A DNA stretch of 6,823 nucleotides from Nocardioidaceae bacterium (GTDB lineage Bacteria; Actinomycetota; Actinomycetes; Propionibacteriales; Nocardioidaceae), in the NCBI GenBank assembly GCA_013811715.1, contig JACCUS010000370.1, positions 1-6,823 of the forward strand, written 5' to 3'. Positions within the stretch are counted from its first letter, which is position 1, and each line of letters starts with the position of its first letter. The translations under genes and the position numbers were made by a program. This document shows positions 1 through 5,236 of this stretch, one piece after another. Under the pieces are notes generated by a model that ran no database searches, had not been told where the DNA came from, and was given only the letters and a program-made list of their open reading frames with translations.

Positions 1-1316
1 GGACGGTCACCGACCCCCAGGTCGACGCGACCCACGGCGGAGTCGAGCCCGTCGGAGAAGTCGTCGAGCCGCGAGACCGATGCGCTGCGGACCGCCCGCG
101 CCCAAGGCTTCGCCATGCCCTCGGTGACCTCGTCCGCGACGGCTCGTACGGCGCCGCTCACTCTGGCCCGTTGGACTGAGGAGGCCTGCGGGACCGAGCT
201 GCGTGATATCCGCACCGCCACATCGTTGGCGACGCTCCCCTTGCTCTTCCGACCCTTGAGCCCGTCGAGGTGCAGCCGCCTTAGCGGGTCGGGCCGGAAC
301 CGGGACAGCCATTTCGTCACCGGCCACCCCGTGGCCTGCCGGGCCCGCAGTAGCGAGGCCGACTCGATGGCGCCCACCACCACCGGTACGCCGGCCGCAT
401 CGGCGCACGCGTCCAGCAGCTCACCACGAGCTGTGTCCCGGATGTCGCCAGGCTTAGCCGACCCCGTCTGCTCGGAGATCCGGCCGGCCATCGCCTTCAC
501 GTCCGCAGCCAGCCGCTCACCGGCGGCCCTCTTCCGCCCCGCCCGCTCGACCAGCGCCTTGCGCAGCTCTGCCAGCCCTTCGCCACCGGTCGCCGAGGTG
601 GGGAACACCGGCACCGCACCGAGCCCGTCGAGCCCAAGCAGCCGCTCGACATCGTTGAGGGTGGCGTCGACGCCGCCTGCCGGGATCTCGTCGACGTGGT
701 TGAGCACCACCATCATCACGTCGGCGTGCGAGCTGAGCGGGCGCAGGAAGCGGTCGTGCACCGCGGCGTCGGCGTACTTCTGCGGGTCGAGGATCCACAC
801 GAGTACGTCGGCCAGCTCGACCAGCCGCTCGACCTCGAGCAGATGGGAGACCTCGGTGGAGTCGTGGTCGGGCAAGTCGAGCAGGACGAGCCCTTCGAGG
901 TCGCGGTCGGCCGCGGTCGCGTCGAGCATGCTGCTGCGGCTGATCTGGTGGCGTTTGGGGATCTCGAGCCAGTCGAGCAGCTCCCCCGCACCCTCCGGTC
1001 CCCAGGCGCAGGCCAGCACCCATGACGTGGTCGGGCGGCGTACGCCCACGGCGGCCAGGTCGAGCCCGCAGAGCGCGTTGAACAGCGACGACTTGCCCGA
1101 TCCGGTCGCCCCTGCCAGCGCCACCACGGTGTGCTCACCGGACAACTTCAGCCGCGCACCCGCTCGGTCGACCACGCCTTGCGCGTCGTCGACCAGCGTC
1201 TGGTCGAGCCGGCCACGAGCAGCCTGCACGGCCTGGTCGAGCCCGTCGAGCCGGTCGGACACGTTCGAAGAGCGCCCGAACACCTTTTTTCGCATCGTCT
1301 GCGCGACCGCGCTCAC
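1..1316 (-). CDS. YfjP-like / dynamin-related GTPase, second of a GTPase pair (3' end outside window)
   Basis: Seen: the frame is open from GTG at 1316 to the left edge, giving 438 residues without a stop. It has a nearly complete G-motif set: P-loop GATGSGKS (about 69-76), the switch-I-like RPTT (94-97), G3 DLPD (147-150), LDPQKYADAAVHDRF (176-190), G4 NHVD (206-209) and a TSATGGEG G5-like site soon after. No clear membrane segment is visible. Known: the LDPQKYADA stretch together with DLPD is typical of YfjP-type GTPases, often annotated in actinobacteria as GTPase or wrongly as ABC transporter. Inferred: it acts at the inner face of the membrane with the GTPase encoded just upstream, as bacterial dynamin-like proteins often come in pairs (Streptomyces DynA/DynB is the best-known actinobacterial case; orthology not shown). 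The start overlaps the preceding stop as GTGA, and GGAGG lies 7 bases before it. A run of six A sits at codons 9-11. The C-terminus is not visible. Confidence 0.88.
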   Translation of the reverse strand, partial: MSAVAQTMRKKVFGRSSNVSDRLDGLDQAVQAARGRLDQTLVDDAQGVVDRAGARLKLSGEHTVVALAGATGSGKSSLFNALCGLDLAAVGVRRPTTSWVLACAWGPEGAGELLDWLEIPKRHQISRSSMLDATAADRDLEGLVLLDLPDHDSTEVSHLLEVERLVELADVLVWILDPQKYADAAVHDRFLRPLSSHADVMMVVLNHVDEIPAGGVDATLNDVERLLGLDGLGAVPVFPTSATGGEGLAELRKALVERAGRKRAAGERLAADVKAMAGRISEQTGSAKPGDIRDTARGELLDACADAAGVPVVVGAIESASLLRARQATGWPVTKWLSRFRPDPLRRLHLDGLKGRKSKGSVANDVAVRISRSSVPQASSVQRARVSGAVRAVADEVTEGMAKPWARAVRSASVSRLDDFSDGLDSAVGRVDLGVGDR

Positions 1317-3031
1317 CCGGCCGCCTCCGTCCACCGGACACCGTCGACCTCTCGCGACAGTCGGCGCATCTGGTCCGCGGCGCCCGCCGGCACCGCGGCG
1401 GCGTCCAGCAGGTCGAGGAAGCGCTGCAGCTCCGCCTCCCAGAGCTCCTCCACCCGGTGGTGCAGGTCCTTGCGGGCGGTCTCCGCGAGCCGGCGTACGG
1501 CCTGGTCGCCGAACACGGCCTCGAGTACCTTCTGCCCGATGACCGCCGTCCCTCCCGCAACTCCCACCTCGGCGCCGGTGAGCGCGGCCGTGTGCGCGAA
1601 GATCACCACCATCAGCGCGACGCCCAGCCCGTTGACGCCGTAGGCCAAGACCCGTGCGGTCGCACGTCGGTTGCTGCCCTCGGTGCGGACCAGGTCGAGC
1701 ACGCCGCCCTGCCAGTCGCGCACACTCCGCTCGACCCGCCCCCGCAGGTCGCGGGAGGCGCGGCCGATGTCGCCGGATGCCTCGTCGAGCAGCTGCGCCC
1801 CGGCAGGCAGGGTCCGCCACGCCAGCGCCGTGCGCTCGGCCGACGACTCCGCATGCTCGACGATCAGCGTCTCCAACCCGGACTCGACCGCGACGGTGAC
1901 CTGCTGGGCCGGCTGTGGTCGACCACGCACCGCCCTGAAGACGCGGTCGCGGATCCGGCCGACCCGGTCTTCGAGGCTCCTGAGCAGCTCGCCGGTGCCG
2001 ACGAACTCCTGCCACCGCGCCAACACCTCGCCGCGCAGCAAGGTGCCGTCCTGGCTGGCCTCGTCGACAGCGGCCAGGCTGTCGGCGTACGCCCTGACTG
2101 CATCGGATCGCAGCTGCGCCGCGATCTGCTCCTGCGTCTTGAGCGCGTCCGCCACGGTCCGGGTGCGCCGACCGAGCGAGGCGACGGCACCGTCGAGCGT
2201 CTTGCGTACGACGGCGTCGCGCGCCGCCGAGTCGCCCCCGAGCGAGTCGAGCCAGCCGCGGATGGAGGCCACCGACCCCGGTGGCAACAGCCCCTCCCCG
2301 TCGACCGGCGACTCGGGCACGGTGAAGAGCGGCGAGTCACCGAGACCGTGGGAGGTGAGCATGCGCGCCAGATGGCCGCTGACCTCGCGGATGGCGTCGG
2401 GAGTCGTCCGATCCAGCACCACGGCGACCGACGTGCTGCGCTCCGCCGCCGCCTGCAAGAACCCCCACGGGACCTGGTCGGCATAGCGAGCCGCCGACGT
2501 GACGAACAGCCAGAGATCGGCCGCGGCCAGCAGCTGGGCGGCAAGCCGGCGGTTGCGCTCCTCGACCGAGTCCACGTCCGGCGCGTCGAGGATCGCCAGA
2601 CCGGATGGCAGTTCGTCGGTCGCCACGAGTTGCAGCGCCCCCTGGTCGCCTGTCGCCCGGTCGGTGCGCTCGAGCTCGGGCAGCAGCCGGTCGGGGCCGA
2701 ACCAGTGCGCGTCGTCTGGGTGGTGCACGAGCACCGGCGAGCGGGTGGTGGGCCGCAGCACCCCGGTCTCGCTGACCCGGCTGCCGATCAGCGAGTTGAC
2801 GAGCGTGGACTTCCCCGCCCCCGTCGAGCCGCCGACCACCGTGAGCAGCGGCGCCTCGATCTGCACCAGCCGCGGGATGATGTAGTCGTCGAGCTGCTTG
2901 ACCAGACTGGCGCGCTCGCGTCGGCCGGCCTCGGCGTCCGCCGCGTCGAACGGCAGCCGTTGGTCGCCGAGACACTCGCGAAGACGCGCGAGTACTCCGA
3001 TGAGCTCGGTGGGTGGACCGAGGTCACTCAC
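1313..3031 (-). CDS. Dynamin-like GTPase with C-terminal hydrophobic segments, first of a GTPase pair
   Basis: Seen: 572 residues from GTG 3031. P-loop GSTGAGKS (68-75), RPTT (93-96) as G2, and LDAPDVDSVEERN with DAPD as G3, followed by an LLAAADLWLFVTSAARYAD stretch. The usual G4 NKxD is replaced by a VVLDRT segment. The middle is long, helical and charged. Near residues 461-482 lies a strongly hydrophobic segment (GVALMVVIFAHTA) and about 488-510 a second, glycine/alanine-rich one, then a helical charged tail of about 60 residues. Known: this layout (N-terminal GTPase, helical stalk, late membrane hairpin) matches bacterial dynamin-like proteins of actinobacteria. Inferred: it anchors itself and the downstream GTPase at the cytoplasmic membrane, for membrane remodelling, repair or septation. 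It lies 68 bases after the PrsW-like gene and overlaps the next GTPase gene by 4 bases. GAGAAAGGG, 5 bases before the GTG, supports this start. The same frame stays open far upstream only because of GC content. Confidence 0.88.
   Translation of the reverse strand: MSDLGPPTELIGVLARLRECLGDQRLPFDAADAEAGRRERASLVKQLDDYIIPRLVQIEAPLLTVVGGSTGAGKSTLVNSLIGSRVSETGVLRPTTRSPVLVHHPDDAHWFGPDRLLPELERTDRATGDQGALQLVATDELPSGLAILDAPDVDSVEERNRRLAAQLLAAADLWLFVTSAARYADQVPWGFLQAAAERSTSVAVVLDRTTPDAIREVSGHLARMLTSHGLGDSPLFTVPESPVDGEGLLPPGSVASIRGWLDSLGGDSAARDAVVRKTLDGAVASLGRRTRTVADALKTQEQIAAQLRSDAVRAYADSLAAVDEASQDGTLLRGEVLARWQEFVGTGELLRSLEDRVGRIRDRVFRAVRGRPQPAQQVTVAVESGLETLIVEHAESSAERTALAWRTLPAGAQLLDEASGDIGRASRDLRGRVERSVRDWQGGVLDLVRTEGSNRRATARVLAYGVNGLGVALMVVIFAHTAALTGAEVGVAGGTAVIGQKVLEAVFGDQAVRRLAETARKDLHHRVEELWEAELQRFLDLLDAAAVPAGAADQMRRLSREVDGVRWTEAAG
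1324..1328 (-). promoter_or_regulatory. Ribosome binding site deciding the start of the second GTPase
   Basis: The minus strand reads GGAGG, 7 bases before the GTG at 1316, inside the last codons of the upstream GTPase. It favours GTG 1316 over the in-frame ATG at codon 8, which has no Shine-Dalgarno match. Together with the 4-base GTGA overlap it points to translational coupling. Confidence 0.7.
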
Positions 3032-3036
3032 GCGCG

Positions 3037-3045
3037 CCCTTTCTC
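3037..3045 (-). promoter_or_regulatory. Ribosome binding site for the membrane dynamin-like GTPase
   Basis: The minus strand reads GAGAAAGGG, 5 bases before the GTG at 3031. It matches part of the Shine-Dalgarno sequence and is the only purine-rich stretch near the proposed start, so it separates the real N-terminus from the long open frame upstream, which only overlaps the PrsW-like gene. Confidence 0.55.
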
Positions 3046-3099
3046 TCGGGTCTGTGGAGGTCCGCCGCGGCGCGGCGAGCACTTGAAGTTTAGGGTGGT

Positions 3100-4326
3100 C
3101 TACCAGCTGGAGTTCGCCGTCGGGAGCTCCTGGGCGCGGCCGATGGCGCCGGGCAAGAGCACCCGGCCGCGGTGGGAGCGCATGGCCGCGATCAGGTCGC
3201 GCTCCTTCGGCAGCTCGGTGGCGCCGGCGACCCCGCGGACGATGCGGTCCCGCAGGAGGCCAAGGTCCATGCCGGTGCGCTGGAAGGCCCGCACCCGGTC
3301 GCGCTCGGCCTTGCCGAACTGCTTGGAATGGCGGCGGGCGGCGCGTCGCCCGGCGCCGGACACGATGTAGGGCAGCTGATCGGCTTTCAGCCAACCGTAG
3401 GCGGTGTAGTCGCGCAGCCGGGCGGCGATGACGTGGCGCTCGTGTCGACGTACGAGAGCGACGAGCGTCACCAACGCGAACAGGGTCGGCAGCAGGACCG
3501 CCAGGTAAAGTGCGGTCAGCGACGAGCTCGTCGCCGCGAACGAAGCCACCGAGTTGTAGCCCATGTGCAGCAGGGCCGCGGCGCAGAACCCCGCCACCGG
3601 CGCGAGGATCCGCACCCCGACGTGGCGATGCCGTACGGCGATCCCGATGCCGGCGCCGGTCATCATCGTCAGCATCGGATGCGCGAACGGCGACTTGATT
3701 CCGCGCCAGAGGAACAGGCTCTGGAACGCCTCGAAGGAGAACAGCTCCTCGCCCTGGCTTTGGAAGTGCTGGCCGTAGTAGAGGACGTTCTCGGTGAACG
3801 CGAAGCCGATGCCCGCGAGGCCGCCGAACACCACTCCCGCGACGACCGCGTTGAAGTCGTGGCGGCGCCAGATCACGATGGCGAAGATGACGGCGCCCTT
3901 GGCGACCTCCTCGACCCATGGCGCGACGAATACCGCGCTCCGTGGGCTGGCGCCGTTGACGTCGCCGACCTGGACGGCCAGCCAGGCGTTGAGCTTGAGC
4001 GAGATTGCGGTTGCCGCGAGTGCACCCCAGCCGAGGGCGACCAGCAGCAGCCAGGTGGGTTCGGGCCGGAGCCGGTTGAGCCAGACGAAGAGCGCCGACA
4101 GCGGGAGGACGGGGACGAACGCGAACAGTACCGCGTACAGCAAGGGCAGGCCGTCGATCGCGTCGGCCAGCTCGTCGTAGACCACCCAGCCACACGCGAC
4201 GCCCACGGCGACGAGCAGCAACGCCACCGTGAACGTCGGCCACCGGCGTCTCGCCACCGAGCGGATGGCCAGGACGACTCCCGGAGGAGCTGCCGGCTGG
4301 ATCTCGGCGGCGGGCGGTGAGGTCAC
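3100..4326 (-). CDS. PrsW-family intramembrane metalloprotease
   Basis: Seen: 408 residues, mostly hydrophobic segments between about 31 and 295, then a basic cytosolic-looking tail of about 110 residues. Four conserved blocks are present: PWVEEVAKG (136-144), FAFTEN (175-180), FAHPMLT (214-220) and LHMGYN (253-258). They supply the glutamates (E139, E140, E179) and histidines (H216, H254) expected as metal ligands or catalytic residues. Known: these blocks define the PrsW family; Bacillus PrsW makes the first cut in the anti-sigma factor RsiW, but most actinobacterial members have unknown substrates. Inferred: an active membrane protease. A TGA lies in frame two codons before the GTG, so this is the first possible start; no good ribosome site is seen, but TAGCCT lies 7 bases upstream, as expected for leaderless mRNA. 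The gene is followed by two dynamin-like GTPase genes and lies divergent from an ECF sigma/membrane PASTA pair across a tRNA gene. Confidence 0.9.
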   Translation of the reverse strand: MTSPPAAEIQPAAPPGVVLAIRSVARRRWPTFTVALLLVAVGVACGWVVYDELADAIDGLPLLYAVLFAFVPVLPLSALFVWLNRLRPEPTWLLLVALGWGALAATAISLKLNAWLAVQVGDVNGASPRSAVFVAPWVEEVAKGAVIFAIVIWRRHDFNAVVAGVVFGGLAGIGFAFTENVLYYGQHFQSQGEELFSFEAFQSLFLWRGIKSPFAHPMLTMMTGAGIGIAVRHRHVGVRILAPVAGFCAAALLHMGYNSVASFAATSSSLTALYLAVLLPTLFALVTLVALVRRHERHVIAARLRDYTAYGWLKADQLPYIVSGAGRRAARRHSKQFGKAERDRVRAFQRTGMDLGLLRDRIVRGVAGATELPKERDLIAAMRSHRGRVLLPGAIGRAQELPTANSSW

Positions 4327-4333
4327 CCGTCAG

Positions 4334-4339
4334 AGGCTA
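4334..4339 (-). promoter_or_regulatory. Candidate -10 element of a leaderless promoter for the PrsW-like gene
   Basis: The minus strand reads TAGCCT, fitting the actinobacterial TANNNT pattern. Exactly 7 bases separate it from the GTG at 4326, so transcription would begin at or next to the start codon. There is no convincing Shine-Dalgarno sequence for this gene, which agrees with a leaderless message. No clear -35 is visible (only TTCGAC at 15 bases spacing). Confidence 0.4.
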
Positions 4340-4405
4340 CCCGCCGGCGATGCGGTCGAACCGTCCGATCTGGCTCTCGACGATGCGGAACGCGATGTCG
4401 GTCAT
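4337..4405 (-). CDS. Possible 22-residue upstream ORF before the PrsW-like gene
   Basis: Seen: ATG at 4405 opens a frame ending in TAG at 4339-4337 and giving MTDIAFRIVESQIGRFDRIA plus two glycines, an amphipathic-looking peptide. An AGGGA stretch lies about 10 bases before the ATG, a somewhat long spacing. The stop is 10 bases before the PrsW GTG, so ribosomes ending here could reinitiate on PrsW. I do not recognise the peptide, and such short frames arise often by chance in GC-rich DNA. It would need a promoter further upstream, such as the TATCCT at 4433-4428. Its stop overlaps the TAGCCT element, so the leaderless and the upstream-ORF models compete, or represent two promoters. Confidence 0.25.
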   Translation of the reverse strand: MTDIAFRIVESQIGRFDRIAGG

Positions 4406-4416
4406 CTGAGCATCGT

Positions 4417-4441
4417 CCCTGCCTGCGAGGATAGGGCAGGG
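4417..4441 (-). promoter_or_regulatory. Candidate upstream promoter of the PrsW-like gene lying inside an inverted repeat
   Basis: A perfect 7-bp inverted repeat, CCCTGCC (4417-4423) and GGCAGGG (4435-4441), is separated by 11 bases. The spacer contains, on the minus strand, TATCCT (4433-4428), a good TANNNT -10 hexamer. Transcription from it would start near 4421 and run through the small ORF into PrsW. A -10 between the arms of a dyad is what a repressor-controlled promoter looks like, but no convincing -35 is seen and the repeat could be chance or an RNA hairpin. Confidence 0.3.
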
Positions 4442-4488
4442 CGTCACGCTGGGATTCGCCGAACTCCCTGTGCATGCGTCCCTCCTCA

Positions 4489-4562
4489 GCGCCCGTAGCT
4501 CAGCTTGATAGAGCATCGGACTTCTAATCCGACGGCCGCAGGTTCGAGTCCTGCCGGGCGCG
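4489..4562 (+). tRNA. tRNA-Arg, anticodon UCU
   Basis: The full cloverleaf can be drawn. Acceptor arms GCGCCCG (4489-4495) and CGGGCGC (4555-4561) pair perfectly. The D-stem is GCTC/GAGC (4498-4501, 4511-4514). The anticodon stem TCGGA/TCCGA (4516-4520, 4528-4532) carries loop CTTCTAA with anticodon TCT at 4523-4525. The T-arm is GCAGG-TTCGAGT-CCTGC (4538-4554). The discriminator is G4562; CCA is not encoded, as is common in actinobacteria. It reads AGA and probably AGG, rare arginine codons in GC-rich genomes. Odd point: the D-loop reads AGCTTGATA, so the near-universal G18G19 pair appears as TG (4506-4507). Confidence 0.95.
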
Positions 4563-4582
4563 CAGCCGAGAGAAATTTAGCG

Positions 4583-4602
4583 CCTTCGGGGGGCGGCGAA
4601 GG
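4583..4602 (+). terminator. Weak hairpin 21 bases after the tRNA, possible terminator
   Basis: CCTTCG (4583-4588) and CGAAGG (4597-4602) form a 6-bp stem around an 8-base G-rich loop. No T-run follows. It could end or process the tRNA transcript, as U-less hairpins may do in actinobacteria, but a stem this short is weak evidence. Confidence 0.25.
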
Positions 4603-4628
4603 GAGACCCTGCAGCGACCCGGCGCATA

Positions 4629-4648
4629 CGGCCGAGCAAGCTCGGCCG
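4629..4648 (+). repeat. Perfect 9-bp palindromic hairpin between the tRNA and the sigma-factor gene
   Basis: CGGCCGAGC (4629-4637) and GCTCGGCCG (4640-4648) are perfect inverted copies with only AA between them; as RNA this folds as an 8-bp stem with a CAAG loop. No T-run follows on either strand, so it is either a U-less terminator insulating the sigma gene from the tRNA transcript, or a protein-binding dyad just upstream of the candidate sigma promoter at 4666-4696. Confidence 0.45.
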
Positions 4649-4665
4649 AGAAGATATGTTGGGCA

Positions 4666-4696
4666 GGGAACCTGTTTGACCCTCTCACCAGTCGTG
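4666..4696 (+). promoter_or_regulatory. Candidate ECF-type (autoregulated) promoter of the sigma-factor gene
   Basis: GGGAACC (4666-4672) resembles the GGAAC -35 of ECF-controlled promoters, and GTCGTG (4691-4696), 19 bases after GGGAAC, resembles the usual CGT-containing -10. Transcription would start near 4703, leaving a short leader of about 24 bases before the GTG at 4727. A housekeeping-like TTGACC (4676-4681) overlaps this region, with only a poor -10 (TAGCAG, 4698-4703) at 16 bases. The hexamers are short, so this is a lead and not proof. Confidence 0.33.
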
Positions 4697-4713
4697 ATAG
4701 CAGAGCCGAAGAG

Positions 4714-4720
4714 AGGGAGG
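4714..4720 (+). promoter_or_regulatory. Ribosome binding site deciding the sigma-factor start
   Basis: AGGGAGG, containing GGAGG at 4716-4720, lies 6 bases before the GTG at 4727. It rules in this short start over the open frame reaching back to an ATG at 4505, which would run through the tRNA gene. Confidence 0.7.
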
Positions 4721-4726
4721 GACTGT

Positions 4727-5233
4727 GTGGACCGCGATGCGGACTATACGGAGTACGTCACCGCACGCCGTCCCGCACTGGTACGGGCCGCGGTCCTGCT
4801 TGGCTGCCCAGAGCCTGAGGCTGAGGATGTCGCTCAGGGTGCGCTGGTGCGGTGCTATCGCGCCTGGGGCCGAGTACGCCGGGCAGCCGACCCCGACGCG
4901 TACGTGTACCGGGTTCTTGTCAACTGCTTGCGCGACAGCCGTGCCCGACGCTGGACAGACGAGATTCCGAGCGAGACTTTGCCTGAGCCGGAGAGCGACC
5001 GGGACCTTGCCGAGGAACTCACCCGTGGGCTTGCGGTGAGGCGGGCCCTCCTGGGCCTGTCGGCCGATCATCGGGAGGTGCTTGTGCTGCGCTATTACGC
5101 GGACCTTTCCGAGCGACAGCTCGCCGAGGTGCTGGGGGTGCCGGCGGGCGTCAAGAGCCGAACCGCCCGTGCACTCGCCGCTCTGGCGATCGACGCCTCC
5201 CTGACTGGCCTGCGCGGCGAACGGGGTGGATGA
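4727..5233 (+). CDS. ECF RNA polymerase sigma factor, SigE-family type
   Basis: Seen: 168 residues, the usual length for short SigE-type ECF factors. Region 2 covers about 7-75, with EAEDVAQGALVRCYRAWGRV (31-50) in the position of the core-binding and -10-binding helices. Region 4 covers about 105-155, with LSADHREVLVLRYYADLSER followed by the helix-turn-helix LAEVLGVPAGVKSRTARAL. Known: ECF sigma factors direct RNA polymerase to stress promoters and are held inactive by membrane anti-sigma proteins, commonly encoded next door. Here the next gene, 3 bases downstream, encodes such a single-pass membrane protein. The GTG start is set by GGAGG 6 bases upstream. A GGGAAC element upstream hints at autoregulation. 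Odd: the helix-turn-helix reads PAGVKSRT where relatives usually have one more residue (GTVKSRT), and region 2 has QG where QE or QD is common. Codon use is less G/C-biased than in the PrsW and GTPase genes. Confidence 0.92.
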   Translation: MDRDADYTEYVTARRPALVRAAVLLGCPEPEAEDVAQGALVRCYRAWGRVRRAADPDAYVYRVLVNCLRDSRARRWTDEIPSETLPEPESDRDLAEELTRGLAVRRALLGLSADHREVLVLRYYADLSERQLAEVLGVPAGVKSRTARALAALAIDASLTGLRGERGG

Positions 5234-5236
5234 CGA

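Noticed and set aside
250..1260. Repeated GTCGAG / CCCGTCGAG words in the left gene
   Set aside because: They are scattered, in frame, and explained by frequent Leu-Asp and Asp-Gly codon pairs; no regular spacing that would suggest a CRISPR or binding-site array.
115..1542. Plus-strand Ser/Arg/Pro-rich frame across the second GTPase
   Set aside because: Low-complexity shadow of the minus-strand GTPase, which has P-loop, G3, G4 and G5 motifs.
3062..3077. GC-only inverted repeat between PrsW and the GTPase gene as a terminator
   Set aside because: The perfect part is a 10-base palindrome with no loop and no T-run; in such GC-rich DNA it is likely chance.
3087..3092. TAAACT on the minus strand as a -10 for the first GTPase gene
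   Set aside because: Only a partial match and no -35 at 16-18 bases; the gene can be read from the PrsW transcript. Kept only as a possibility for mapping.
1457..3370. Very long plus-strand open frame (637 codons) antisense to the GTPase and the end of the PrsW gene
   Set aside because: Translation is Arg/Pro/Gln-rich without any domain, as expected from the opposite strand of a GC-rich gene; the minus strand has clear family motifs.
3032..4243. The frame of the first dynamin-like GTPase stays open upstream for about 400 more codons
   Set aside because: It runs through the PrsW-like gene in another frame, gives an Arg/Ala/Gly-rich product without recognisable motifs, and the GTG at 3031 has its own ribosome site.
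3172..4320. Plus-strand open frame antisense to PrsW (382 codons)
   Set aside because: Glu/Gln/Arg-rich composition and no hydrophobic or motif structure; the PrsW motifs are on the other strand.
4505..4726. Longer version of the sigma factor starting at ATG 4505
   Set aside because: It would begin inside the tRNA gene and add 74 residues unlike any sigma N-terminus; GTG 4727 has a strong GGAGG and gives the family's normal length.
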